Shown in pieces: positions 20,359 to 30,140 of a DNA stretch of 64,000 bases. This DNA is from Arthrobacter sp. MMS18-M83 (GTDB lineage Bacteria > Actinomycetota > Actinomycetes > Actinomycetales > Micrococcaceae), in the NCBI RefSeq assembly GCF_026683955.1, contig NZ_CP113343.1, positions 4,402,001 to 4,466,000 of the forward strand, written 5' to 3'. The translations under genes and the position numbers were made by a program. The notes beneath the pieces were generated by a model, which was not told the origin of the DNA, made no database searches, and saw nothing but the letters and a program-made list of their open reading frames with translations. Numbering within the stretch: position 1 is the stretch's first letter; each line of letters begins with the position of its first letter.

Positions 20359-20439
20359 GAGGCCTTACTCGAACCTAGTTCCTGGTTCGGTAGGGCCTCA
20401 GTTTTGGGAGAAGGGAACCACTGAACGGGTGGTTCCCTT
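20359..20439 (+). terminator. Double hairpin after tRNA-Ala, ending in a rho-independent terminator
   Basis: A first stem pairs GAGGCCTTACTCGAACC with GGTTCGGTAGGGCCTC (20359-20399, small bulges). A second pairs AAGGGAACCAC with GTGGTTCCCTT (20411-20439) and continues into a run of U. The second hairpin closely resembles the terminator behind the other tRNA-Ala at 39982-40014. Confidence 0.85.
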
Positions 20440-20646
20440 TTTCGTGTCGTAGCCCATTCGGGCCAGACAAATCCCAGGACCGCACGCTCGCTTAGCTGTT
20501 GAGTGTATGCAACAGTGGGTTCAGCATGGCTGCGCCACTTTGCCAACCGATTACGGTTTACTATAGGTGGGCATCGCCGTCCGGCAGATTGCGGTCATTC
20601 GCTGGCCCATCGCCGACCGGCCGCCGACAACGTAGGGGGATAGTCC

Positions 20647-21672
20647 TTGGTAACCATGGCCGATGTCGCACGGATTGCTGGCGTTTCCCGGAGTACTGTG
20701 TCCTATGCCCTCAGCGGTGTCCGGCCGATTGCGCCCGAAACGCGGGAGCGGATCTTGCAGGCCATGTCTGACCTTGGCTACACGCCGAACCTGCTCGCCC
20801 AGGGGCTAGCCGGTAAGCGGACCGGCATCGTCTCCTTGATTTTCCCGGTCGGGGAGCAAGGCATGAACACCACGGAATTCGAATACGTTCAAGGTGCTGC
20901 CGAACAAGCGCGCGCTGACGGATACCATCTTCTTCTGTGGCCAATGGACCCCGACGACCTGGGCGAGATGCAGCGGGTCGTGGCCCAGGGCTTGGTGGAT
21001 GGAATCCTCCTCATGGAAATCAGGTCATTCGACGAACGGATCCCCATCCTGATCGAAACCGGTGTTCCGTTCGTCTCGATCGGACGGCCGACGGATGCCG
21101 CCGGTCTGGCATTTGTCGACGCGGATTTCGAAGCCATGGGCGAGCTCGCTGTAGCGCATCTGGTGGGCCTGGGTCACACGGAAATCGGGCTCGTGACGCA
21201 TTCGCGGGAGTCCTTGGACGCCGGATACGGTCCGGTGGTCCGCTCGTGGGATGCCGTGGCAGCTGCCGCGTCGCGGCACGGCATCAACGCGCGGCTGTTC
21301 CCGGCCGCGAGCTCTCTTGCCGGTGGTCGCGACGTGTTCGAACAGATTCTCGAAGGGGCTCCGGAAACAACGGGACTCGTGATGATCAATGAAGCGGCAA
21401 CCGCAGGCCTTCTGGGTGCGGCGGCGAACCATGGTTGGCGCGTCCCAGAGTTTCTCTCCTTTGTCGCGATCAACACCAGCGCCGGCTCCGCGGAGCGCTT
21501 CATGCCTGCCCTGACGACTGCATCCGCAGAGCCGAGAGCTATGGGGCGTGAGGCCGCGCAATTTCTTTCGCGCCGTCTGAAAGGCGAAGGGACAGAAGTT
21601 CTGCAGTGGCTGGCCGAACCAGTGCTGACTTTGCGAGGAAGCACCACAGTGGCACGCGCTACCCGGTCGTAA
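20647..21672 (+). CDS. LacI family transcriptional regulator
   Basis: A 341-residue repressor. The N-terminal LacI helix-turn-helix (MADVARIAGVSRSTVSYALSG) and hinge (MSDLGYTPNLLAQGLAGKRTG) are followed by a periplasmic-binding-protein-like effector domain ending near residue 335. The start may be TTG 20647, where AGGGGGAT is well spaced, or ATG 20656. It lies upstream of glgP, and a matching operator-type palindrome at 22123 makes local control of glgP plausible. The effector, probably a sugar, is not deducible. Confidence 0.93.
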   Translation: MVTMADVARIAGVSRSTVSYALSGVRPIAPETRERILQAMSDLGYTPNLLAQGLAGKRTGIVSLIFPVGEQGMNTTEFEYVQGAAEQARADGYHLLLWPMDPDDLGEMQRVVAQGLVDGILLMEIRSFDERIPILIETGVPFVSIGRPTDAAGLAFVDADFEAMGELAVAHLVGLGHTEIGLVTHSRESLDAGYGPVVRSWDAVAAAASRHGINARLFPAASSLAGGRDVFEQILEGAPETTGLVMINEAATAGLLGAAANHGWRVPEFLSFVAINTSAGSAERFMPALTTASAEPRAMGREAAQFLSRRLKGEGTEVLQWLAEPVLTLRGSTTVARATRS

Positions 21673-22242
21673 AATCCTTGCGCTGTTCGGGCGCACCACA
21701 AATACGGCACATGATTACGCGGTCTCACCGATCATGATTGTGATATTTGACACACCGTTGCGCCGCCAACTACTGTCAAGCCATCGACCCGCGTCGACAA
21801 GGCGCGTCGACGAAACGGCGATGAGATTCCTCCTGGTACAACATGGCGGATGGTCTCCGATCAGTGTTCCCAGAGACGAAGGAAGCAACTCGTGCTTGGA
21901 ATCATTCGGTACCAGTCCCGGGTGTTGACGATGCAGTTCATGGAAGGCAGCCCGGAAAGGGAATTCCCCGGCTCCCGCAGCGGGTCCATGAGCAACCGCG
22001 TCCCTTTATTCCTGGGCCGAAGAGGCCCTCGAATAGCGCGAGGACGGACCCTGGAGACCGCTACCTGCGTCTGAGCTTCAAGACTGGAGCACTCCCGAGG
22101 CCAAGGGTGCTCGCCCAAAACATGTAAGCGCTTGCCCTCCCCAGGTGGAGTCGTAGAAGCCTCCACACCTGACGGCACATAGCGCTCCCGCACCTATCCC
22201 AACATGTCCCCAATGATTACAACGACCTCCTGGAGGTACAAC
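21673..22242 (+). other. Long regulatory region upstream of glgP
   Basis: About 570 bases without a supported gene. Features seen: direct GCGTCGAC copies near 21790 and 21804, a LacI-type palindrome at 22123, and an imperfect inverted repeat CAGGTGGAG / CTCCACACCTG at about 22143-22173. The ribosome-binding palindrome ACCTCCTGGAGGT lies at 22225-22237. The lower density of long open frames fits non-coding DNA. Confidence 0.55.
22123..22136. promoter_or_regulatory. LacI-family operator candidate upstream of glgP
   Basis: TGTAAGCGCTTGCC matches the LacI/MalR-type consensus TGNAARCGNTTNCA at every fixed position except the last. The core AAGCGCTT is a perfect palindrome. It lies about 120 bases before the leader ORF of glgP and 450 bases after the LacI-type gene, the obvious candidate ligand. 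Confidence 0.6.
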
Positions 22243-22296
22243 ATGGAAAAGTTGACCACATCGGCCCTGGCCGCGTTCGAAGGTGGCCGGAAGTGA
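22243..22296 (+). CDS. 17-codon leader ORF overlapping glgP
   Basis: A short frame encoding MEKLTTSALAAFEGGRK starts at an ATG 6 bases after a perfect GGAGG (22232-22236). Its TGA (22294-22296) overlaps the glgP GTG start (22293-22295) as GTGA. glgP lacks a strong ribosome site of its own, because that site would lie inside this frame, so translation of glgP is probably coupled to the leader. There is no run of regulatory codons as in classic attenuators. Alternatively it could be a decayed N-terminus in another frame. Confidence 0.6.
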   Translation: MEKLTTSALAAFEGGRK

Positions 22297-24899
22297 AAGC
22301 TATTCGAAGGTTCACGGTCCGGACGGTTCTGCCGGAAGCAATTGCCCCGCTGGCACGGCTGGCGAAGAACCTGCGCTGGTCGTGGCATTTGCCGACACGT
22401 GAACTGTTTTCCACCCTGAACACCGAGGCATGGGAGCAGAGCAAACATGACCCGATGACCTTCTTGGGTCTGGTCAGCCGCGAGGAACTGCACGAGCTCG
22501 CGGCGGATGCTGCAGTCGTTGAGCGTGTCCAGCACGCGGCGGCGGATCTTGACCGGTACCTGAGCGAGCCGCGCTGGTACCAGGGCCTCGGTCCGGATGC
22601 TCCGGCGTGCATCGCCTATTTCTCCCCCGAGTTCGGCATCACCGAGGTGCTTCCGCAGTATTCCGGGGGCCTGGGGATCCTGGCCGGAGACCACTTGAAG
22701 GCCGCGTCGGACCTGGGCGTGCCGCTGATCGGCGTCGGGCTGCTCTACCAGGCGGGCTATTTCAAGCAGTCCCTTTCGCGGGACGCCTGGCAGCAGGAAA
22801 CGTATCCGGTGCTGGACCCTGACGGACTGCCGCTGACGTTGCTGCGCGAAGAAGACGGTGCGCCGGCTCTGATCTCGCTGCCGCTGCCGGGTGACCGAAA
22901 GCTGCGCGCGCACATCTGGCGTGCCGACGTTGGACGCGTTCCGCTTCTGCTGCTCGACTCGAACGTGCCCGCCAACGACGACGCGGCGCGCGGGATCACG
23001 GACCGCCTCTACGGCGGCGGCGGTGACCACCGCCTGCAGCAGGAGCTCCTGCTGGGCATGGGCGGGGTGAAGGCACTGCGCGTCTACCAGCGGCTCACGG
23101 GCACCCCGGCTCCGGAGGTGTTCCACACCAACGAAGGCCACGCCGGTTTCCTGGGCGTCGAACGGATCCAGGAGCTGATGTCCTCCGAGGCCCCGCTGAC
23201 GTGGTCCGAGGCCCTGGCCGCGGGGCGTGCGTCCACGGTGTTCACCACCCACACCCCCGTGCCGGCAGGCATCGACCGCTTCGAGGCCGTGCAGATCAGG
23301 CACTTCTTCGACGCCGGCCTGGCCCCGGACGTGCCGGTGGACAAGGTCCTGGAACTGGGCCGGGAGAACTACGACGGCGGCAACCCCGCGGTCTTCAACA
23401 TGGCCGTCATGGGCCTGCGCCTGGCGCAGCGGGCCAACGGCGTGGCCAAGCTGCACGGCGTGGTCTCCCGCGAGATGTTCTCCGGGCTCTGGCCGGGCTT
23501 CGACCACACCGAAATCCCCATCACCTCCGTCACCAACGGCGTCCACGTACCCACCTGGATCGACCCGAAGATGAGCAGGCTCGCCGCAAAGTACTTCGGC
23601 AGCACCGACGTGGATGCCACCGGTTGGGACAAGATCTACGACGTGAGTGACGCAGAGCTGTGGACTCTGCGGCGTGAGCTGCGCTCCGCTTTGGTGGAGG
23701 ACGTGCGGACTCGCCTGAGGGCTTCGTGGAAGAAGCGCGGCGCCGCGGATGCGGAACTGGGCTGGACGGACACCGTGCTGGACCCGGACGTGCTGACGAT
23801 CGGCTTCGCCCGGCGCGTACCGACCTACAAGCGGCTCACCCTCATGCTCCGCGATCCGGCCCGCCTCAAGGCGCTGCTGCTGCACCCCAAGCACCCCATC
23901 CAGCTGGTCATCGCCGGCAAGTCCCACCCGGCGGATGACGCGGGCAAGAAGATGATCCAGGACCTGGTGAAGTTCACCGACGACCCCGCCGTCCGGCACC
24001 GGATCGTGTTCCTGCCCAACTACGACATCGCCATGGCCCGCACCCTGTTCCCGGGCTGCGACGTGTGGCTGAACAACCCGCTCCGGCCCCTGGAGGCCTG
24101 CGGGACCTCCGGCATGAAGGCGGCCATCAACGGGTCCCTGAACCTGTCCGTGCTGGATGGCTGGTGGGATGAGATGTACGACGGCGAGAACGGCTGGGCG
24201 ATCCCCACCGCCAACAACGACGCATCCCCCACCGAACGCGACGACATCGAGGCCGCGGCCCTCTACGAGCTCCTGGAGACCCAGGTGGCCCCGCGTTTCT
24301 ACGGCTCCACGGTCTCCGCAGATGCCGGCGCGGCGGGTCCCTCCCAGTCCGGCCCGGAAACCATCCCGACGCACTGGGTCTCCATGATCAAGCACACCCT
24401 GGCCCACCTCGGCCCCGCGGTCTCGGCCGACCGCATGCTCCAGGACTACGTCAACACCCTCTACCGCCCGGCAGCTGTCGCCGGCAGGCAGGCGGGAACG
24501 GCCTCGTTCAAGGAGGCGAAGGAACTGGCGGCCTGGATCACGAAGATCCGCAACGCCTGGCCGCAGCTGATCGTGGAACACGTCGATTCCGTGGGCGTCA
24601 CCGAGGAGCCGCAGATCGGCGACACGCTCCAGGTCAATGCCTACATCGCGCTGCACGATTTGACCCCCGAGGACGTGTCAGTCGAAGTGGCGTATGGCCG
24701 GGCCCAGGACGCAGACGAGCTGGAGGAAGTGGCACTGGTCGAGCTGACTGAAACGGAGGACCTTGGCAACGGGCGCCACCTGTTCACCGGCTCCATCCTG
24801 ATCAACCGCTCCGGATCCTTCGGCTACACCGTCCGCGTGTTCCCGAAGCACCCGTCCCTGGCCTCGAAGGCCGAACTGGGGCTCATCTCCAACGCCTGA
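22293..24899 (+). CDS. glgP: Alpha-glucan phosphorylase (GT35)
   Basis: Phosphorolyses alpha-1,4-glucans (glycogen, maltodextrin) to glucose-1-phosphate. The 868-residue protein belongs to the short GlgP type with an N-terminal DUF3417 domain (residues 1 to about 115) before the GT35 core. The PLP-binding lysine lies in GTSGMKAAINGS (K609), and phosphate/glucan-site blocks such as FHTNEGHAGFLGVER and RRVPTYKR are present. The GTG start overlaps the leader ORF. A bidirectional terminator follows. Confidence 0.95.
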   Translation: MKAIRRFTVRTVLPEAIAPLARLAKNLRWSWHLPTRELFSTLNTEAWEQSKHDPMTFLGLVSREELHELAADAAVVERVQHAAADLDRYLSEPRWYQGLGPDAPACIAYFSPEFGITEVLPQYSGGLGILAGDHLKAASDLGVPLIGVGLLYQAGYFKQSLSRDAWQQETYPVLDPDGLPLTLLREEDGAPALISLPLPGDRKLRAHIWRADVGRVPLLLLDSNVPANDDAARGITDRLYGGGGDHRLQQELLLGMGGVKALRVYQRLTGTPAPEVFHTNEGHAGFLGVERIQELMSSEAPLTWSEALAAGRASTVFTTHTPVPAGIDRFEAVQIRHFFDAGLAPDVPVDKVLELGRENYDGGNPAVFNMAVMGLRLAQRANGVAKLHGVVSREMFSGLWPGFDHTEIPITSVTNGVHVPTWIDPKMSRLAAKYFGSTDVDATGWDKIYDVSDAELWTLRRELRSALVEDVRTRLRASWKKRGAADAELGWTDTVLDPDVLTIGFARRVPTYKRLTLMLRDPARLKALLLHPKHPIQLVIAGKSHPADDAGKKMIQDLVKFTDDPAVRHRIVFLPNYDIAMARTLFPGCDVWLNNPLRPLEACGTSGMKAAINGSLNLSVLDGWWDEMYDGENGWAIPTANNDASPTERDDIEAAALYELLETQVAPRFYGSTVSADAGAAGPSQSGPETIPTHWVSMIKHTLAHLGPAVSADRMLQDYVNTLYRPAAVAGRQAGTASFKEAKELAAWITKIRNAWPQLIVEHVDSVGVTEEPQIGDTLQVNAYIALHDLTPEDVSVEVAYGRAQDADELEEVALVELTETEDLGNGRHLFTGSILINRSGSFGYTVRVFPKHPSLASKAELGLISNA

Positions 24900-24904
24900 G
24901 AATG

Positions 24905-24939
24905 GGCATCCCCGCTGCTTGTCAAAGCGGCGGGGATGC
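24905..24939. terminator. Terminator between convergent glgP and dnaE2
   Basis: GCATCCCCGC pairs with GCGGGGATGC, a 10-bp stem with a loop of about 15 bases, 5 bases after the glgP stop. The gap to dnaE2, which reads the other way, is only about 150 bases. Confidence 0.75.
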
Positions 24940-25050
24940 TATCCACCCAAAGCATCCTCGCCGCAGTAGAGTCCTTTCCGGGGGATATTGCGATTCGATC
25001 ACGGGGCGAAGCAGATCTGACCTGCAACCCGGTCCGCGGCTGGCACCTGG

Positions 25051-28000
25051 CTACCTGAAATCGCGGGAGTTGGACCTCACTGTCAGAACCAGGGGTTCCA
25101 GTTTGTCCGCCACGAGGTTGGTGACTCCTTCCGGCGAGCGTTCGAGGAAACCCCGGATGATCAGCGCGGATGATTCCCGGGCCACGCGGCGATGCCTCTT
25201 CCAGAGGCCAACGCTGCAGATGACGTTGAGGATGCCGCTCTCGTCCTCGAGATTGACGAAGGTGATCCCTTGCGCGGTCTGGGGGCGTTGGCGGTGGGTC
25301 ACGACGCCGGCCACTTCAACACGCGTGCCGGTCTCGACCTGGGAGAGCCGGTCAACCCGCAACACACCCCTGGAATCAAGCCCGTTGCGTGCGTGCCGCA
25401 TCGGGTGGTCATCGGTGCTGATGCCTGTGGCCCACATGTCGTAGGCAACATTCTCCTGGGGCGAGAGCTCGGGCAGCAATGGCGGCTGGATGGCGACGTG
25501 TGTCCCTGGCAACTGTCCTTCCCGTTCCAGGGCGGCATCGCCGGCTTGCCACAGTGCTTCGCGGCGGTTCATCCCTAGCGAATCGAGTGCGCCGGCGGAC
25601 GCGAGTGCCTCCAGCTGGTCCGCGCTGAGACCCGCGCGTCGCGACAGATCCGCCATGTCCCGGTAGGGGCCATGCTCCTCCCGCTCGGCCACGATCCGCT
25701 TCGCCACCTCAGTCCCGATGGACGTGACGCCGTCGAGTCCCAGCCGCACTGCGTGGGAGCCATCCCGTCGGTGCAGGTGGTCCTCGCGTGGCTGATCCTG
25801 CTGGAATAGGCCGATCTCCGGCTGGTGGAAGTCCAGGCAGGAATCCATGCCGCCCACTTGACCCAGTTCCGTCTCCGTGGTTTCGTCGAGCACTTCAAGG
25901 GTTGCCTCGGCAAGGGAATGCAGGACATCCGGGCGCAGCACGTGGACCTCGTGCCTGCGGGCATCCGCCACGAGGGTTTGCGGGGAGTAAAAACCCATGG
26001 GTTGTGCCCGGAGCAGGGCCGCGAGGAACGCGCCGGGATAGTGCAGCTTCAGCCACGAGCTTGCGTAGACCAATACCGCGAAGCTCAAGGAGTGGGATTC
26101 CGCGAAGCCGAAGTTCGCAAAGGCCTGGATCTTGGCGTAGATTGCGTCGGCGTCGTCCCTGCTGATCCCGTTGGCAGCCATCCCCGCATAGAGTTTGGCC
26201 TCAAGAGACTCGATCTTCTCCCGCCCCCGTTTGGAGCCCATGGCTCGACGGAGCAGATCCGCATCCTCGGCAGTACAGCCACCCACGGCAACTGCCATCT
26301 GCATGAGCTGCTCCTGGAACAAGGGGACACCCAAAGTCCGTTCAAGGACCGGCTCCAACAGCGGATGAAGATACGTGATGTCTTCCTTGCCTGCACGGCG
26401 GCGGATGTACGGGTGGACGGCGCCACCCTGGACGGGGCCCGGGCGGATCAGCGCGATCTCTACCACCAGATCGTAGAATTTCCTCGGCTTCAGACGTGGC
26501 AGCGTGCTGATCTGGGCCCGGGATTCCACCTGGAACACCCCGATCGAGTCGGCCCGGCAGAGCATGTCGTAGACAGCCGGTTCTTCACGCGGAATACCCT
26601 CGATGGTCCAGCGTTCGCCGAAATGCTTGTCGATTAAATCAAAGGAGTACTGCAGGGCGGCGAGCATGCCCAAGCCGAGAAGGTCGAATTTGACCAGGCC
26701 CATCCATTCGCAATCGTCCTTGTCCCATTGCAGAACCGTGCGGTTTTCCATCCGGGCACGCTCGATGGGAACCACCTCGCCAACGGGCCGTTCGGTGAGC
26801 ACCATCCCGCCGGAGTGGATGCCCAGATGGCGGGGGAATCCCAGTATCTGGTCAGCAAGCTCCAGGACCGGGGCGGGGATGTTATTGGTCTTGCCCTCGC
26901 TGAGATCGCCCCAGTGATCGAGCCGTTTAGACCAAGCGTCCTGCTGGCCCTGGCTGTAGCCGAGCGCCTTGGCTATGTCGCGGACAGCGTTCTTCGGGCG
27001 GTAGCTGATGACGTTCGCTACCTGGGCTGCGTTGAACCGTCCGTATTTGCCGTAGACGTATTGGATCACTTCTTCGCGCCGGTCCGAGTCGAAATCGACG
27101 TCGATGTCCGGTTCTTCCTCGCGGAGGCTGGAGAGGAAACGCTCGAACGGAAGGTTGTAGAAAATACTGTCGACGGCGGTGATCCCCAGCGCATAGCAGA
27201 CGGCAGAGTTCGCCGCGGATCCTCTGCCCTGGCAAAGGATCCCTCGGGAGCGGGCAAACTGCACGATGTCGTGCACAATCAGGAAATATCCGGGGAAGTT
27301 CTTCGCCTCGATCACTGCGAGTTCCTGCTCGATCCGGCTATGGACCCGTTCGTCGGCATCCGGGTACTTTTCCTTGATACCTTCGTCGACGAGGTGCCGG
27401 AGCCAAGTGATAAGACTGTGCCCTGCAGGAACATCGAGCTTGGGGAGCTTCGGACGGGCGGCCCGTAACTGGAACGCAAGCTGGTCAGCGATCTCGACAG
27501 TCCGTTCCACCGCGCCGGGGTAGCGGGCGAACCTCGTCGCCATTTCGGAACCGCTCCGTAGATGGGCGCCGTTGTTTGCGGGTAGCCACCCGTCCAGTTC
27601 CTCCAGGCTGCGGCGTGCCCTGACAGCTGCCATGGCTGTGGCCAGCGGGTATCCCTCCGGAGCGGCATAATGCACTGCGTTGCTGGCGATGAAAGGTATG
27701 CCCGCACGCTTGGCAATACGGACGAGGGCGTCGTTATGGCTGCTGTCTAGGGGGTTCCCATGGTCGAAGAGCTCCACAACCACATTTCCTCGTCCGAATC
27801 TTTCGATCAACGCATCCACTTCCCGTGCAGCGGCATGCTCGCCATCGCTGAGGAGGGCTCTCCGGACTGAGCCTTTGCGGCATCCGGTCAGCACCAGGCA
27901 ATGGTCTTTGAGGGCGTGCGCCAGGGTGTCGAGATCGTAGATGGGGTGGCCCTTTTCCGCATCAGCAGCCAGATGTGCGGTGGTCATCGCTCCTGCCAGC

Positions 28001-28482
28001 CGGTGGTATCCCTCTTCCTTGCGCGCGAGGACGAGCAAATGGTCACCTTCAGGATCGGCTTCTCCCTGCTGGGGTTTGCTGAGTCCGAGTGACAGCTCAG
28101 CGCCGAACACTGTCTTCAGCTCGTAGGCTTCGGCGGCTTCCGCCATTCGCACGATCCCGTAGAAGCCGTCATGATCGGTCAGCGCGAGGGCATGGAGGCC
28201 CAGCCGGACTGCTTCCTCAACCAATTTCTCGGGTGAGGAGGCGCCGTCCAGGAAACTGTAATGCGAATGGGCGTGCAGTTCGGCATAAGGCACGACGGCG
28301 GTACCCGCCCGCGATGCGGTCCTTGCGGGCTCGAGGGGGACCGGACGGTAAGGCCCGCGTTTCCTTGACCAGGCGGGGCTGTCACCACCGTCCCCTTTGG
28401 TCTTGTGGGTGTCCTGCCCGCGCCGGTCTGACAGCGTGCGTTCGAACTCCGACCATGGGATTGACGGGTTGTTCCAAGCCAT
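25051..28482 (-). CDS. dnaE2: Error-prone DNA polymerase III alpha subunit
   Basis: C-family translesion polymerase acting with ImuA/ImuB in SOS mutagenesis. The 1143 residues comprise an N-terminal PHP domain (YAELHAHSHYSFLDG near residue 65), the polymerase palm with PDIDVDF at 458-464 whose D459/D461 match catalytic aspartates, a helix-hairpin-helix region, and an OB fold near the C-terminus (VEVAGVVTHRQRPQTAQG). The length and gene order identify DnaE2 rather than the replicative DnaE1. It lies 39 bases downstream of imuB in one SOS transcript. Confidence 0.95.
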   Translation of the reverse strand: MAWNNPSIPWSEFERTLSDRRGQDTHKTKGDGGDSPAWSRKRGPYRPVPLEPARTASRAGTAVVPYAELHAHSHYSFLDGASSPEKLVEEAVRLGLHALALTDHDGFYGIVRMAEAAEAYELKTVFGAELSLGLSKPQQGEADPEGDHLLVLARKEEGYHRLAGAMTTAHLAADAEKGHPIYDLDTLAHALKDHCLVLTGCRKGSVRRALLSDGEHAAAREVDALIERFGRGNVVVELFDHGNPLDSSHNDALVRIAKRAGIPFIASNAVHYAAPEGYPLATAMAAVRARRSLEELDGWLPANNGAHLRSGSEMATRFARYPGAVERTVEIADQLAFQLRAARPKLPKLDVPAGHSLITWLRHLVDEGIKEKYPDADERVHSRIEQELAVIEAKNFPGYFLIVHDIVQFARSRGILCQGRGSAANSAVCYALGITAVDSIFYNLPFERFLSSLREEEPDIDVDFDSDRREEVIQYVYGKYGRFNAAQVANVISYRPKNAVRDIAKALGYSQGQQDAWSKRLDHWGDLSEGKTNNIPAPVLELADQILGFPRHLGIHSGGMVLTERPVGEVVPIERARMENRTVLQWDKDDCEWMGLVKFDLLGLGMLAALQYSFDLIDKHFGERWTIEGIPREEPAVYDMLCRADSIGVFQVESRAQISTLPRLKPRKFYDLVVEIALIRPGPVQGGAVHPYIRRRAGKEDITYLHPLLEPVLERTLGVPLFQEQLMQMAVAVGGCTAEDADLLRRAMGSKRGREKIESLEAKLYAGMAANGISRDDADAIYAKIQAFANFGFAESHSLSFAVLVYASSWLKLHYPGAFLAALLRAQPMGFYSPQTLVADARRHEVHVLRPDVLHSLAEATLEVLDETTETELGQVGGMDSCLDFHQPEIGLFQQDQPREDHLHRRDGSHAVRLGLDGVTSIGTEVAKRIVAEREEHGPYRDMADLSRRAGLSADQLEALASAGALDSLGMNRREALWQAGDAALEREGQLPGTHVAIQPPLLPELSPQENVAYDMWATGISTDDHPMRHARNGLDSRGVLRVDRLSQVETGTRVEVAGVVTHRQRPQTAQGITFVNLEDESGILNVICSVGLWKRHRRVARESSALIIRGFLERSPEGVTNLVADKLEPLVLTVRSNSRDFR

Positions 28483-28521
28483 CTTTGTCTTCCTGCCTAA
28501 AGTTGTGTCCTACCCGGCTGT

Positions 28522-30140
28522 TCAGTCGTAGCGGGCCTCTGCCCACCAGTTCTGCTCGTCCAGGAGAAGGAGCCAGGCTTCTCCGTTGCCGTCCACAAGC
28601 TGGAACCGGTCCGCTTCAAGGCGGTGGTCGGCGTCCCACCATCTCTGTCTAAGCGGCCAGGGGCCGGCCCACTGAGCCACCAGTCGTCGTCGTGCAGGGT
28701 CTCCGCTGGGGCAGAACCACATTGGTGGGGCAAGCAATCCGCCTCGATGGTCCGTACGGACCTTTTCCTTGTTTGCATCAAGCAGCAGGACCGGGATGAG
28801 GGAAGCGAACACCGTGGCGGGCTGTGGGTCTGGAATCCTGCCGGGCCATGGCCTGGAGGCCAAGGCGGCCGTTCCCGGGGGCAAGGCATCCCCCCAAGGA
28901 ACCAAACGACGCCGCTCCGTCAACAACCGACCTCCCGAGATCGCAGGCACTACTACGGCTTCATGCCCCAGCATGCTTTGGATCCGGCTGAGTCCGTGGT
29001 GAATCTGCTCCTCGGCTCCATCCCCGAACAGAGCGCGCCCATGATGGGCGATGGAATCCACCCGGACAGGGACGAACTCCACCCCGATGACCGGTGAGGA
29101 TAGCCCGGCGCCGGATGTGCCGCCGTCGGGCATTCCGCTGTTGGCCGTTGTGCTGCTGGCTACAGGGGGCTGCGACTGAAGTTGCCAACGCACCCTGTCC
29201 ACGACGTCGCTGGCTGTGAAATGGCGGGGGTGTCCCCACGTACGTTCGGATCGGCTGCCTGCTTCGTCAGTGATCAGAACCTTTAGCTCCGTACAAACCA
29301 GCCCTTCAGTCTGGAGTCCGGCCACGAAGGTGTCGGCAGTGGCGCGGAGTTGGAACGCGAGTTGGTCAACCCGGTCCAGGCCTGGTTCGAACTCCGCCCG
29401 TTGATCCAGTTTCCGTGGGGGCGTCCGGGGGATCACCCTGCGAGGGTCCTGGCCGCTTGCCAAAGCATGCGCAGTGATTCCCGCAGCACCGAAACGGGCA
29501 CGGACATCTGCAACCGGGAGGTTCGCGAAACTCCCCAAAGTGAGAATGCCAAGGCGTTTGAGCAAGGAAGCCAGCTTCGGCTGTCCCAGTACCTCCACCG
29601 GAAATGGACTCAGGAAATCCCGGGATGAGCCTGGCTGCAGCACAAGAAGGGGGAGAGCTCGCTGGTGCTCCGGGCTGCCTGTTCGGCGGCAAACACGGAG
29701 TCTGCGATCCCCACCCTGGCCTCCACGCCGAGGCGGTCGGCCGATTCAAGTACGGCGCCGGCGGCCGCTTCCTCACTGCCGTAATATCTGGCGGCCCCCC
29801 GGGCCCGGATAGCGCATAAGCCCGGTCGGAGTACTTCCACGCCAGGAGTCCGTTCCTCAAGCGAGGAAAGCACAGGTTCGAATTCCCGTGCATCCCGCAC
29901 CGGATCAACAACGCATACCACTAAGCCGGTACAACGGGTCTGCGCTTCCCGCAGCCGCAAGCCCCGGACGACTCCTTCTGCCCGGGCTTCCGCGGAGCAG
30001 GCAGCTATCACCCCTTTGCCGATGACTGCCGCCGGCATGTCCGGGGGCAGGGCATCTGCCAAGCGGGCGGCGACAAGCGGCCAATCCGGGAACCATGTCA
30101 CCAGCGCGCGTACCGGTGTTTCAACCCGTACCAGCATCAT
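28522..30140 (-). pseudogene. imuB: ImuB-like Y-family polymerase protein, frameshifted
   Basis: ImuB is a catalytically inactive Y-family relative that links DnaE2 to the sliding clamp. Two frames together cover the family: codons from 30140 to about 29650 give the N-terminal palm (VTWFPDWP in place of the catalytic acidic motif, GVARVGIADSVFAAEQAAR-like block), and the rest (about 29640 to 28522) gives the little finger and C-terminal domains (FPVEVLG...LGSFANLP, WAGPWPLRQRWWD). They are out of frame across a run of five G on the + strand at 29649-29653 (C on the coding strand). One extra C would restore a continuous protein of about 538 residues. A genuine mutation or a sequencing error is possible. 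The start overlaps the imuA stop by 4 bases. Confidence 0.8.

Noticed and set aside
29645..29660. Programmed -1 frameshifting in imuB
   Set aside because: The C-run does not form a canonical X XXY YYZ heptamer and no stimulatory structure is evident. A missing base is the simpler explanation.
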